A stretch of DNA of 64,000 bases from Microbulbifer sp. VAAF005 (GCF_030012985.1 NZ_CP120233.1:1054001-1118000); one strand, 5' to 3'; counted from the stretch's first letter, positions 27,721 through 36,886 are shown. Made by a program: numbers and translations. The notes: generated by a model from the letters alone, not told the origin.

Positions 27721-28250
27721 CAGTCGGCCTCCTTCAGCTTGCGGATATTGATCAGCTCAGAGGCAAACCAGCGTTTTTTCACTGAGGCAGGCCAAAAGGT
27801 AATCGTGGAAATTACCAAGCCCCAGATCACAGCGGCGAAAGCAATAATCAGGTTTTCACTGATTCCCTGAATATTGCCATCGGCTAGAGCGCGAAGTGCC
27901 GGCCCCATGGGAATCATGGTGGCAATCAAACCCAACATAGGCGCAATCCGGGTAGCCATGCGCAACAGTTCCAGTTTTCTCAACGCAAAAACTTCCAATT
28001 CGTCGTCACATGCCAAAGGGTTATTCACGTAAAAGTTGTGTACTTGGTAGCCCGGCAGGCGCTCAACCCGACCTTGCTTCAATGCCAACCGATAGGCTCC
28101 GGCATTTTTGCGGCGAAGCATCCACAGTGAAATAAAGCGCCCTGCGGCATATAGCGAATAGATAAAAAGGACCAGGATTGCCAGTAATACTGGGGCCATA
28201 AACAAGTCGGCCACATCCGCCATTAAGGTCTCAACTGATTGAATATTCAC
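27720..28250 (-). CDS. MotA/TolQ/ExbB-type proton channel protein
   Basis: 176 residues from a GTG at 28250 with GGGAGG upstream. Three helices in the TolQ/ExbB order: one near the N-terminus (LFMAPVLLAILVLFIYSLYA), and two after a cytoplasmic domain (ATRIAPMLGLIATMIPMGPA and NLIIAFAAVIWGLVISTITF). First gene of the operon. With the DUF2149 protein it probably forms a proton-driven stator-like complex that energises the chelatase or the receptor. Confidence 0.85.
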   Translation of the reverse strand: MNIQSVETLMADVADLFMAPVLLAILVLFIYSLYAAGRFISLWMLRRKNAGAYRLALKQGRVERLPGYQVHNFYVNNPLACDDELEVFALRKLELLRMATRIAPMLGLIATMIPMGPALRALADGNIQGISENLIIAFAAVIWGLVISTITFWPASVKKRWFASELINIRKLKEAD

Positions 28251-28341
28251 CGCAAGCCTCCCAAGCCCGGAAATTGATGCTGTTCACGAATTTGGGCGGA
28301 AACTACCCAAAGAAACTCACAAGGTCAAATTTAATCTTATT

Positions 28342-28360
28342 GATAGTGATTCGCATTTAG
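28342..28360. promoter_or_regulatory. Candidate Fur box
   Basis: GATAGTGATTCGCATTTAG matches the 19-base Fur consensus at GATA, TGAT and CATT. It lies in the divergent promoter region between the chelatase operon and the haem-type receptor, so iron repression of both directions is likely. Confidence 0.5.
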
Positions 28361-28480
28361 CTTTACATTTTAATAAGTATCCATATAATCTCGCTCCGAA
28401 CTGGTCGACAAGACCAAGCGAAAGGGCAGCACTAAGACCCTTAACGAGCAGACCGAATCAACGACATCAAGGAATTCACC

Positions 28481-30652
28481 ATGAAACGTCGCCCACTAGC
28501 AGCAGCCATTTTGGGCTTAGCCTCCGCCTCAAATCTGTACGCAGAGACCCCGACCTCTCCGTCCAGCAATGAACTCGAGCTGATCGTCGTCAGCGGGCGC
28601 GCAGAAAAACCCCTGAAAGACGTTGCGGGCAGCGTTTCCGTGGTGACCAATGAAGAAATTGAGCAACTTCAGCTCAATGACATGAACCAACTGTTCCAAT
28701 ACGAGCCCGGTGTTGAAGTAACCGGTGAGGCTGGCGGCGCGCAGAATATTCTGGTGCGCGGCATGGGCGGTGACCGTGTACTGATTATCAAAGACGGTAT
28801 GCGGGTGAACGAGGGTTATGGCGCCAATGGCCAAAACGACATTATTGGTCGCGGCTTTATTGAAGTGGACACCCTAAAGCAGGTTGAAGTTGCCAAAGGC
28901 GCAGCCTCCTCCCTGTACGGTTCAGACGCCCTTGCCGGTATCGTAGTATTCACCACCAAAGATGCTTCCGACTACCTGGAAGATGGCGAGCAGTTTGGCG
29001 GCTCTATCAAGACCGGCTACAACGGCATCACCAGCCAGAAAAATGTTTCCCCTACCCTTGCCCTGCGCACCGGCAATTTTGAGCAACTGCTGCACACCAC
29101 CTTCCGCGATGGTGAAGAACAACAGAACTACGACGAAACCCAGGACCCCTTCGAGATTGAATCGAAGAGCATCCTGTACAAGGGTAAATACAACCTGGGT
29201 GGCGAAGACTTCATCAGCTTCAGCATCGACCACTGGAACCAGGAAACTGTCGGCGACAGTGCCGATGGCCTGCTGTATTACTTCCGCGGACTCGCCGACT
29301 ACGGCTACAACATCGTCGCTGAACAATCTGTTTCCGACAAAGAGACCACTGCATACCAGCTCCGCTACCACAGCGAGACTCCAACTGCGATTTACGATCA
29401 GGTAAATATCAGCTTGTACAACAACAAGTCTGAACAGGAAGACGAGCAGTACGGGCAACTGGACATCAACGCCCCCATGTTCGGCGTGATCGAAATCCGC
29501 GATATGTGGGAAACCGGCCTCTACCGCCAGGACACTATCGGCCTGCTGTCCAACGCCAGCAAAACCCTGAATGAAACCCATACCCTGGGTTACGGTCTGG
29601 ACCTGGAGCAAACCGAGAGCGAGCGTACCGTTCACCAATACCGTGAAGTTGCGGGTAGCTCCACCCTGGACTCCACCACCGAGAAATTCCCAGAAAACGA
29701 AGTGGCGCGCGCCGGCCTGTTTATCAATGACGAAATGTCATTCGCCAATGGCCAGCTGACCGTTACCCCGGGCCTGCGCTACGACTGGTACGAAATGGAC
29801 CCGAACGGCGCATTGAAGACTGACGGCACTCCATTTGCCACCATTGAAGAAAGCAATGTTTCCTTCAACCTGGGCACTCTGTATCGAATCAATCCAAAGT
29901 TATCTGCCTTTGCCCAATATGGACAGGGCTTTAAAGTACCGGCCTACGATTTAGCTTACATTGAGCACTACCTGCAGCCGACCTCCAGTTACATCTATGA
30001 GGTACTTCCCGCCGACGATCTGTCACCGGAAACCAGTGACACCTTCGAGCTCGGCCTGCGCGGGCACCTGGGCCCGGTAGCTTTCAGTACTGCAGCGTTT
30101 TATACCGAATACGATGATTTCCTGGAAACCACACTCGTTAATAGCGAAACCGTATTCGATGACGACGGTAGTTTCTCTCATGTATTTGAGCAGTACCAGT
30201 ACCAGAACATCGAATCTGTCACCATCAAAGGTATAGAGGCGAGCGCCAGCTGGTACCTGTCTCCTTCGATCGAACTGTTTGCCAATGCCAGCTACCAGCG
30301 CGGTGAAAACGACACCACCGGTGAATACCTAACCAGCATCAGCCCACTGTCTGGCGTGGTCGGTGCCAGCTACAGCGGAGCCAAACTCTCCAGCCAGGTA
30401 CTGGTACGCTGGGCAGACCGTATGGAAAAAGTGAACGACGGCGCTACTGAAACTGCCGGTTATGGCACTGTAGACTGGACCCTGGGTTATCAGGTAATGG
30501 ACTCCATGTCTGTGAACTTGGCGGTTAACAACCTGATGGATAAATACTACGTTCCCTACCTGAATGTTGCAGGCTGGGATGAAGGCAGTGATCTTTCTGT
30601 CAATGCTGCGCCGGGACGTACTTTCTCTGCGTCAATCCGATACGATTTTTAA
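28481..30652 (+). CDS. TonB-dependent haem/haemoprotein-type receptor
   Basis: 723 residues with a signal peptide (ending LYA), a plug (VVSGRAEKPLKDVAGSVSVV, LVRGMGGDRVLIIKDGMR, GAASSLYGSDALAG) and a barrel ending in the aromatic FSASIRYDF. The GSDALAG plug element is typical of the haem/haemoglobin receptor group. Between a FRAP-like QGFKVPAYD (about 484) and an NPNL-like DDLSPETSDTFELG, a His (about 496, in YIEHYLQP) stands where haem receptors keep their ligand His. Divergent from the CobN/HmuS operon with a Fur-like site between. Substrate haem is inferred, cobalamin is the alternative. Confidence 0.85.
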   Translation: MKRRPLAAAILGLASASNLYAETPTSPSSNELELIVVSGRAEKPLKDVAGSVSVVTNEEIEQLQLNDMNQLFQYEPGVEVTGEAGGAQNILVRGMGGDRVLIIKDGMRVNEGYGANGQNDIIGRGFIEVDTLKQVEVAKGAASSLYGSDALAGIVVFTTKDASDYLEDGEQFGGSIKTGYNGITSQKNVSPTLALRTGNFEQLLHTTFRDGEEQQNYDETQDPFEIESKSILYKGKYNLGGEDFISFSIDHWNQETVGDSADGLLYYFRGLADYGYNIVAEQSVSDKETTAYQLRYHSETPTAIYDQVNISLYNNKSEQEDEQYGQLDINAPMFGVIEIRDMWETGLYRQDTIGLLSNASKTLNETHTLGYGLDLEQTESERTVHQYREVAGSSTLDSTTEKFPENEVARAGLFINDEMSFANGQLTVTPGLRYDWYEMDPNGALKTDGTPFATIEESNVSFNLGTLYRINPKLSAFAQYGQGFKVPAYDLAYIEHYLQPTSSYIYEVLPADDLSPETSDTFELGLRGHLGPVAFSTAAFYTEYDDFLETTLVNSETVFDDDGSFSHVFEQYQYQNIESVTIKGIEASASWYLSPSIELFANASYQRGENDTTGEYLTSISPLSGVVGASYSGAKLSSQVLVRWADRMEKVNDGATETAGYGTVDWTLGYQVMDSMSVNLAVNNLMDKYYVPYLNVAGWDEGSDLSVNAAPGRTFSASIRYDF

Positions 30653-30697
30653 TTAACGAGTTTTACACTCTCCTATCTCGCAAATAAGTCCCTTGAT

Positions 30698-30725
30698 GGC
30701 CGTACTCCCATGCGGCCTTTTTTTG
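30698..30725 (+). terminator. Rho-independent terminator of the haem-type receptor
   Basis: Hairpin GGCCG / CGGCC with a ten-base loop followed by eight T, 45 bases after the receptor stop. Confidence 0.85.
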
Positions 30726-30744
30726 TTTTTATTGCCCCACAAAA

Positions 30745-31338
30745 CTAAAACTGATCCGTGTAGATTTTCTCCATCATCTCTTTCACTTCCGCCTGATACA
30801 GCCGTAACGCCTTCAACAGCTCAAGTCTGAATAGTGGCATGTAGATCAGGTAAACCAACCGATATAATGGATTAGCCGAGTGCATTTTAAAATAACACTG
30901 CCTCTCCCAGTGGCTTGATCCCCCCTTCATTTCAGTTATGGAGTAACTAAAATGACCGGTTATATATTTGGTGATCGGTAAAAACAGAAGAACTAGTGCT
31001 CCGCCGTAAATTATCTTTCCCTCCCAGGCAATTTTGTTGGGTCGCTCATAATTCATTAATTGATGTTTCATTACGTGGTAGCCGGTGATACCCCAGTACT
31101 TTTCGATCGCAACACTACCCACCGTGGTTTTATCTCCCCCTAAATTGTATTCAGCAAACAAAGTATTGGGATATTTGCTTTCCCAGCTACGCAGGTCTAC
31201 CACAAAATCAAACAGGGCCTCTGGCGGAGCTTGGATAATGACCGAATTCTTATAGAAGTAGGACTTGTCTTTAAAATAGAGAACCAGGCAAAGTAATAAA
31301 TACAGAATAATTACTGCATAGATGATGTCTAGTATCAT
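30745..31338 (-). CDS. SRPBCC-family protein with N-terminal anchor
   Basis: 197 residues. An N-terminal helix (IIYAVIILYLLLCLVLYF) anchors a polyketide-cyclase/START-like domain: VIIQAPPEALFDFVVDLRSW is the usual first strand and helix. GGAGG precedes the ATG. Such domains bind hydrophobic ligands. No operon partner; ligand unknown. Confidence 0.8.
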   Translation of the reverse strand: MILDIIYAVIILYLLLCLVLYFKDKSYFYKNSVIIQAPPEALFDFVVDLRSWESKYPNTLFAEYNLGGDKTTVGSVAIEKYWGITGYHVMKHQLMNYERPNKIAWEGKIIYGGALVLLFLPITKYITGHFSYSITEMKGGSSHWERQCYFKMHSANPLYRLVYLIYMPLFRLELLKALRLYQAEVKEMMEKIYTDQF

Positions 31339-31489
31339 TAACTGCCTCCGCCACTAAATACTTAATATCGGCACTGAGATAAATTGAACTAGAAAGTCAT
31401 AAACCTAATTATAGAAGAATAAAAAAATGCCACAGCCCCAAAGCAATTAAATGGAATATTCAAAGTAAAAATTGACAGGCATAAGCCTG

Positions 31490-32401
31490 CTAAGCACTTG
31501 CCTCAGTAAGCCCAAACTTAATGGCCAATCGGTCTGCAAACACCGTCACCCGACGCGGCTGGGCCCGGCTTGGAGGGAACAACATTTGAAGCGGTACCGG
31601 CGGTGGAGTGTACTCTTCTAACAGGCGAACCAGCCTGCCCGCCTGGATATCCGGACCTACATCCAGTTCTGATTTTAAAATAATGCCACTTCCCTTCAGG
31701 CACCACTGGCGAGCCAGTTCCCCGTCATTGGTCACCCGGTCACCACGCACCACCACAGTTTGCTCACTCCCCGATCCATCGCGGCCGTCGAGAAAGCGCC
31801 AGTGGTTATCCAGGTTTTCACCGAAACGCATTACCAGGCAGTTGTGACCCTTCAGGTCGTCAGGCTTTTGTGGAGTGCCGCGCTCTTGTAAATATCTGGG
31901 AGAAGCGCAGAGGATGCGCTGCTTTTGGCTCAGGGTCCTGACCCGAAGTGAACTGTCGGTGATTGCGCCGAAACGCAAGGCAATATCAATACCCTGACCG
32001 ACGATGTCCACATAACCATCCGACAACAGCAATTCAATAGAAATAGCCGGGTGATCCAGTAAGAAGCGGTCAATTTCCGGGGCCACAATCGCCCGCCCCA
32101 AGTCGCAGGGGGCACTTACGCGAATGCTACCGGACAGGGTCTGTGCCCCTGATCGGATACGGCTTTCAAGGTCATCCACTTCACCCAGAATCTGTTTAGC
32201 ACCCTCAATCAGGGTGCGACCTTCCTCTGTCAGGCTAATTGCCCGGGTTGTTCGATTCAGTAGCACCACACCAAAGTGTGACTCCAGTGCCGCAAGGCGC
32301 TCGGAAACCCTGCTGGAAGACAGGCCCGAGTCCCGCGCTGCGGCGACCAGGCTACCTTTATCAACAATTTGCAGGAACAGTTTGAGATTATCTATTAGCA
32401 T
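31490..32401 (-). CDS. LysR-family transcriptional regulator
   Basis: 303 residues from an ATG at 32401, where the helix-turn-helix normally begins (MLIDNLKLFLQIVDKGSLVAAARDSG); seventeen upstream residues in the open frame are unlike the family. The substrate-binding domain follows (GSIRVSAPCDLGRAIV, DIALRFGAI, GSGIILKSELDV). Divergent from the OpuAC/yellow-protein pair, with about 120 bases between starts, so it probably controls them. Confidence 0.9.
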   Translation of the reverse strand: MLIDNLKLFLQIVDKGSLVAAARDSGLSSSRVSERLAALESHFGVVLLNRTTRAISLTEEGRTLIEGAKQILGEVDDLESRIRSGAQTLSGSIRVSAPCDLGRAIVAPEIDRFLLDHPAISIELLLSDGYVDIVGQGIDIALRFGAITDSSLRVRTLSQKQRILCASPRYLQERGTPQKPDDLKGHNCLVMRFGENLDNHWRFLDGRDGSGSEQTVVVRGDRVTNDGELARQWCLKGSGIILKSELDVGPDIQAGRLVRLLEEYTPPPVPLQMLFPPSRAQPRRVTVFADRLAIKFGLTEASA

Positions 32402-32524
32402 TGATCGGAAATACCGAATATTGATTTCTATTAAAAGCAGTTTATCCGGCAAATCAAAGCAAACACAATACCCCTATCGCAGTCACTACTGCACAGTCAC
32501 AAACTTACACTAGGGAGTTTCGCT

Positions 32525-33259
32525 ATGGATAACAGTATTCGCATCGGACACATTGCGCTCTCTTTTCACGAGGCCAGCGCCCGGGAAGTCGCCAAGGTTC
32601 TTGAGGCTCACGGGCACCAAACCAGCTTCAAGTCCGCCCCCCATGAGGCGGCCTTCGAGCTGCTAAAAAACGGGGAAATCGACCTTTTAACTTCGGCCTG
32701 GCTGCCCTCCAGCCACGAGGTCTACCTGAATCCCCTGCTGGACCAGGTAGAAAAAGTGACCGTGCTGTATGAGCCCTACTGTATCTGGGGCGTGCCGGAT
32801 TATGTGCCCGAAAATACAATTGCCAGCGTTGATGACCTACTCAGCGAACCCGCCCTCACCCGTATGGATCGCCTGATCCAGGGAATCAATCCCGGTGCCG
32901 GTATTAGCCGCTTTTCCGCTGAAATGATCCAGGCCTATGGCCTCGATACGGCAGGTTACGAATTCCGACCGGGAACAGAAGCGGACTGCTTCAACCGTTT
33001 TGAAGACGCCGTAGCGCAGGAGCGCTGGGTAGTAATCCCCTTGTGGCACCCACAATTTCTCCACAACCGCTACACCATCCGCGCACTAAAAGAGCCCAAA
33101 GGGCTTCTCGGCACTCAAGATGAAGCAACGCTCATCGTGCGCAAAGATGCCAAACAGAAAATTGGCAGCGCCGCCCTGGCTGCGCTGTCTCAGCTTTATA
33201 TCGGCAACAAAAAGCTCAGCGCCTTGGAAGATGCGCTGCGCAAACAAGCCAAAAACTAA
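32525..33259 (+). CDS. OpuAC-type substrate-binding domain protein without signal peptide
   Basis: 244 residues of the glycine-betaine/choline binding fold (IRIGHIALSFHEASAREVAK, NGEIDLLTSAWLPSSHEVYL, WVVIPLWHPQFL). The ATG at 32525 with GGGAG upstream is directly followed by the first strand, so there is no signal peptide or lipobox, and no permease or ATPase gene is nearby. It may be a cytoplasmic ligand-binding or enzymatic derivative. Co-transcribed with the secreted yellow-type protein. Confidence 0.8.
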   Translation: MDNSIRIGHIALSFHEASAREVAKVLEAHGHQTSFKSAPHEAAFELLKNGEIDLLTSAWLPSSHEVYLNPLLDQVEKVTVLYEPYCIWGVPDYVPENTIASVDDLLSEPALTRMDRLIQGINPGAGISRFSAEMIQAYGLDTAGYEFRPGTEADCFNRFEDAVAQERWVVIPLWHPQFLHNRYTIRALKEPKGLLGTQDEATLIVRKDAKQKIGSAALAALSQLYIGNKKLSALEDALRKQAKN

Positions 33260-33286
33260 GACACCGTAAAATTTAAGGAAGTCGCA

Positions 33287-34393
33287 ATGAAGTCCCCGAA
33301 AATACTATTTGCCGCACTGGCTCTTGCAGGTGTTGGCAGCTTAGCCACCAGCGTCACTCACGCAGCTGAAGCGAAGTCACTGCAAACAGTCACTGAATTC
33401 AGCGAATCCCGCGCTGCCGGTGTCACTGTCACCCCCAATGGCCGGGTACTGGTCAGCATGCACCCACTAGATGCGCCAAAACTAAAAGTACTCGAGGTAA
33501 TGGCCAACGGCTCCAAGCAACCCTTTCCCAATCGAGATTGGGCGGATGGGCCTGAACAAGGTGAAGTGGGTTTTGGATCAGTAATTGGCATTCACTCTGA
33601 CAGCAAAGGCATCGTCTGGATCTTGGATATGGGCGGTGAAAATACACCCGTCCAACTTGTCGCTTGGGACAGCGTCAATAATAAACTGCACCAACAGATT
33701 GAAATCTCCAAGTCCGCATTAGTGGAAAATTCATTTCCGCAGGATTTTGCCCTAGATGAAAAGCGCCAAAAAGTCTACATCGCCGATATGTCCTTCGGTA
33801 ATTTTAACGGCGCGACCAAACCGGCAATTATTGTCGTCGACCTGAAAACCGGACGCTCTCGGCGCGTACTGGAAAGCGCTAATGAATTTATGCCGCCAAA
33901 GCAGGATCTCATCATCGGCGGAGTTTTGCTAGCGGCTAAAACTGAAGGTGATACGAATAAAAGCCTGCACTTTGGTCTCAACCCCATTGCCCTGGACGAC
34001 AAGTCTGAATGGCTCTACTTTGGCAGCCTCAGCGGCGATAAAATCTTCCGCCTTCCTGCTGCGCAGTTGGCGGACGCCGATATTTCCGAGAGTAAGCTAA
34101 CCGCACAAATTGAAGAATTTGGCCCCAAAAACCCCAGTGATGGCATTGCAATGGCACCGGAAGGTGGCGTGCTGGTTACCGATCTGCAGAATAACGCCAT
34201 TGGACTGACCACCCAGGGCAATTACCAAATCCTGCTACAGGACAAGCAACTCTCTTGGCCTGACAGCCTCGCTATTAGCAATGGCTGGGTATATATCACC
34301 CAGGATCAGCTTCACCAGCATCCTGCTTTCAGTTCTGGCCTTGGTAATGCCAAGCCACCCTACAAGCTGATGCGCTTCCGCTACACTCCATAA
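33287..34393 (+). CDS. Secreted yellow/major-royal-jelly-family beta-propeller
   Basis: 368 residues with a signal peptide (ending THAAEA). Blade-like repeats fit the MRJP/yellow family: GIVWILDMGG, VYIADMSFGN, PAIIVVDLKTGRSRRVLE, SDGIAMAPEGGVLVTDLQNN, and WPDSLAISNGWVYITQDQLH. Bacterial members are often annotated as L-dopachrome tautomerase-related; activity is not established. AAGGAAG ribosome site 28 bases after the OpuAC stop indicates an operon. Confidence 0.85.
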   Translation: MKSPKILFAALALAGVGSLATSVTHAAEAKSLQTVTEFSESRAAGVTVTPNGRVLVSMHPLDAPKLKVLEVMANGSKQPFPNRDWADGPEQGEVGFGSVIGIHSDSKGIVWILDMGGENTPVQLVAWDSVNNKLHQQIEISKSALVENSFPQDFALDEKRQKVYIADMSFGNFNGATKPAIIVVDLKTGRSRRVLESANEFMPPKQDLIIGGVLLAAKTEGDTNKSLHFGLNPIALDDKSEWLYFGSLSGDKIFRLPAAQLADADISESKLTAQIEEFGPKNPSDGIAMAPEGGVLVTDLQNNAIGLTTQGNYQILLQDKQLSWPDSLAISNGWVYITQDQLHQHPAFSSGLGNAKPPYKLMRFRYTP

Positions 34394-34404
34394 ACTCCCT
34401 CTCA

Positions 34405-34436
34405 CCGCCAGGAGATAGTTGCCCTGGCGGTTTTTT
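34405..34436 (+). terminator. Rho-independent terminator
   Basis: Eight-pair hairpin CCGCCAGG / CCTGGCGG followed by six T, just after the yellow-family gene; it also sits before the convergent DUF2905 stop. Confidence 0.9.
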
Positions 34437-34437
34437 A

Positions 34438-34644
34438 TTAACGTCGAAATAAATTCACCAGTAAACTCAATACCAAACTAACGATAATCATCGATACAAT
34501 TGGAAAGTAAAAACGGGTGCGCCCCGACTCCACGCGAATATCTCCCGGCAAGCGCCCGAACCAGCTGAATAACCCTGGGGAAAAGTGCAATAGCACCCCA
34601 ACCAACACTAAAATTATTCCTGCGATAATCAGCCAGCGGGACAT
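34438..34644 (-). CDS. DUF2905 small membrane protein
   Basis: 68 residues with two helices around the family signature LFSWFGRLPGDIRVE and a terminal helix IVSMIIVSLVLSLLVNLF. Family function unknown. Confidence 0.88.
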   Translation of the reverse strand: MSRWLIIAGIILVLVGVLLHFSPGLFSWFGRLPGDIRVESGRTRFYFPIVSMIIVSLVLSLLVNLFRR

Positions 34645-34763
34645 CTATTCACCTCCCTACAGAGTGATTTAACGCCCTGACAATTACCCTGGTGCACTGC
34701 CTGGACATTCCCCAGTGACTACTCTATCTATGCTCAATCCCGAGACAAATCGATAGAGGCCAT

Positions 34764-35933
34764 GTGGTGAAATACCTCCTTAGTGTAGTTGTCACAACCT
34801 GCATCTTTTTAAGTACTGCCGCCAATAGCCAGGGTAACCCTTTGATTTCCCGGGGCACTATCCCGCTCGCCGAAGAGGTTACCCTTACTTCAATCGCCGG
34901 CCCACTTGAATACCCTTGGGGTATAACCAGCCTGCCCGATGGAAGTTTTCTTATAACCCAGCGCAGCGGACAACTCAGAATTGTAAAAGATGGAAAATTA
35001 TTGGCGGACCCTATCAAGTTTCCAGCAGAAATCTTGTTTCTTGGCCAAGGAGGCCTACTAGATATCGCTGTGAGCCCCACCTTCCCTCAAGACCAGATGC
35101 TCTACTTCAGTTATGCCATTGGCAATATGGACAACAACCGACTTGCCATTGGTCGGGCTAAGTGGAATAACGGCAAGTTGGAAAATTTTGAAGAGATATT
35201 CAAGTCCGCGCAGGGTAAAAATAACGGCGCACACTTCGGTTCCCGGCTCGCCTTCCTACCTGATAAAACGTTACTGGCTACCGTTGGCGATGGTGGTAAT
35301 CCCCCGCAAGAATTCCTCGATATTTTTGCCAGGGAACAGGCCCAAAACCTACAAACCCACTTCGGCTCTATTATTCGTATAAATGGGGACGGTTCCATTC
35401 CCGACGACAACCCTTTCAAAAACCAAGCAGATGCCCTGCCGCAAATCTGGAGCTTTGGCCACCGCAACCCCCAAGGATTGGTGATCGATCAACAAAGTGG
35501 GGAGATCTGGTCCTCCGAACACGGCCCCGCTGGAGGCGATGAATTGAACCGCCTCAAAGCTGGTAGTAACTATGGCTGGCCAAGGGTCACTTTTGGTCGG
35601 GACTACCGGGATGGCTCCAATATAGCCTTCAAAATCGAGGATCCAGAATTTACCTCGCCCGCACTGGCCTGGCTCGATACCCACGCCCCTGGAGGACTGG
35701 CATTCTATACCGGCAATACCTTCCCCGAATGGAGAGGAAGACTGATTTCCGCCGGATTAGTTAGTGAAGATTTACGGGTCATTCAGATAAAAGATGATGC
35801 CGCTATTGACGAGCTAAGGATACCTATTGGGGACCGTGTACGCGATGTCGAAATAGACCATGATGGCGGTCTTTATATACTCACGGATGGATCCAAGGGC
35901 CATTTAATACGTATAGACCCAGTAAAACAATAA
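34764..35933 (+). CDS. PQQ-dependent aldose sugar dehydrogenase (YliI-like)
   Basis: 389 residues from a GTG at 34764 (GAGG nearby), signal peptide ending near ANSQ. It is a six-bladed propeller of the soluble glucose dehydrogenase type: LEYPWGITSLPDGSFLITQR, GQGGLLDIAVSP, GAHFGSRLAFLPDKTLLATV, IWSFGHRNPQGLVID (catalytic His region), WSSEHGPAGGDELNRL and APGGLAFYTG. Periplasmic oxidation of aldoses with PQQ. Single gene. Confidence 0.92.
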   Translation: MVKYLLSVVVTTCIFLSTAANSQGNPLISRGTIPLAEEVTLTSIAGPLEYPWGITSLPDGSFLITQRSGQLRIVKDGKLLADPIKFPAEILFLGQGGLLDIAVSPTFPQDQMLYFSYAIGNMDNNRLAIGRAKWNNGKLENFEEIFKSAQGKNNGAHFGSRLAFLPDKTLLATVGDGGNPPQEFLDIFAREQAQNLQTHFGSIIRINGDGSIPDDNPFKNQADALPQIWSFGHRNPQGLVIDQQSGEIWSSEHGPAGGDELNRLKAGSNYGWPRVTFGRDYRDGSNIAFKIEDPEFTSPALAWLDTHAPGGLAFYTGNTFPEWRGRLISAGLVSEDLRVIQIKDDAAIDELRIPIGDRVRDVEIDHDGGLYILTDGSKGHLIRIDPVKQ

Positions 35934-36093
35934 TCTAAATTTAAATATCCATAGTCACTTGGGACGAAATCAAAAATTCGCCCCTTGAGGCAAGTTCTCT
36001 ATGCACGTTTTACTCCCTTAACCTCAACCTGCGAATATAAAAGATAATTGAAGGATTAGGCAAAAATCATATTTGAGGACAATTGGTAAAACT

Positions 36094-36390
36094 TCATTTC
36101 TTTTGACTCACCATATCTAATGCATACCTGTATGAATCCTTCACATCATCCCTTAAAGAATTGATCCCGATACTAGTAATTATTTCCTTATAATGAGTAT
36201 CTGATGGATTCTGCAACCATTTCATCATAATATTATTTTTCAGCATCATATTACTCAGCCGTTCATCTCGCAATGAGTCAAATTTCCCCTGAAGAAAATG
36301 AATCCCCTGTAGTTCTACAGTATTCCTTACAATCTGCTTTGAAATATTACTGACATCCGGCTGGGTGGCATCTTCAACTTTCTCACTCAT
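36094..36390 (-). CDS. Small protein G, last gene of the seven-gene operon
   Basis: 98 residues from an ATG at 36390 with a perfect AAGGAG site; the frame opens further at 36429 without one. Helical and polar: QIVRNTVELQGIHFLQGKFD, RLSNMMLKNNIMMKWLQNPS, DSYRYALDMVSQKK. It overlaps the previous gene by eight bases, so the two are coupled. No family recognised. Confidence 0.6.
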   Translation of the reverse strand: MSEKVEDATQPDVSNISKQIVRNTVELQGIHFLQGKFDSLRDERLSNMMLKNNIMMKWLQNPSDTHYKEIITSIGINSLRDDVKDSYRYALDMVSQKK

Positions 36391-36619
36391 TGCTATCTCC
36401 TTGCTGCTTGTCTTTGACTTCCAATTCAAAACCTGTTTTTGATATATCCGAGAACGATTTAGTCAAGGCATCATTAACTTCACGGCATATATCCATAATT
36501 GACTGCTGCAACTCTTGCCCCAGATCGGTATCTGTGCCCTGGCTCGTAATGAGCCTATCAAGTTGCTCCTCAAAATCTTCCGGCAAGTAACTGTTAAAAT
36601 CAGGCTCATTATCAGACAT
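36383..36619 (-). CDS. Small acidic protein F of the operon
   Basis: 78 residues, strongly acidic, predicted mostly helical (DFEEQLDRLITSQGTDTDLG, ELQQSIMDICREVNDALTKS). GAGG ribosome site before the ATG at 36619. No transmembrane segment or known motif. Sits between the membrane protein E and protein G. Confidence 0.6.
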   Translation of the reverse strand: MSDNEPDFNSYLPEDFEEQLDRLITSQGTDTDLGQELQQSIMDICREVNDALTKSFSDISKTGFELEVKDKQQGDSNE

Positions 36620-36631
36620 ACATAGAATCCT

Positions 36632-36844
36632 CTATCCCATAAGCTTTGATAACAACAACATCAAAAAACTCTGAACTACTGCCACAATCAATTGAATATG
36701 AGCAACAATAATAATCAGCAGAAAGAACAAGTTTAGTGGCTGCATCAACCATTTTTGAAAAGCTTTACCGGCAATAGTGGAGGTTTGCAGAGCGGTATCC
36801 CGTAAATGATCAGCCGCTGATTGAACCAAAAAAGAGGAAGACAT
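36632..36844 (-). CDS. Small membrane protein E of the operon
   Basis: 70 residues from an ATG at 36844 with GGGA upstream; a longer frame starts at 36877 without a site. A polar N-terminal half (VQSAADHLRDTALQTSTIAG) leads into a long hydrophobic hairpin (LNLFFLLIIIVAHIQLIVAV and VQSFLMLLLSKLMG). The only clear membrane protein of the set; it could anchor or permeabilise. No family recognised. Confidence 0.6.
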   Translation of the reverse strand: MSSSFLVQSAADHLRDTALQTSTIAGKAFQKWLMQPLNLFFLLIIIVAHIQLIVAVVQSFLMLLLSKLMG

Positions 36845-36886
36845 TTTCTTCCCTTCTTTTGCAGCCCCCTTCATCATCCATTGATC

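Noticed and set aside
28251..28480. Cobalamin riboswitch upstream of the CobN-like operon
   Set aside because: I see no B12-box-like conserved core or long leader; a Fur-like site explains the region better, although a covariance search was not possible.
28922..29638. 238-codon minus-strand frame inside the haem-type receptor gene
   Set aside because: Antisense to a well-supported receptor, no ribosome site, low-complexity hydrophobic translation.
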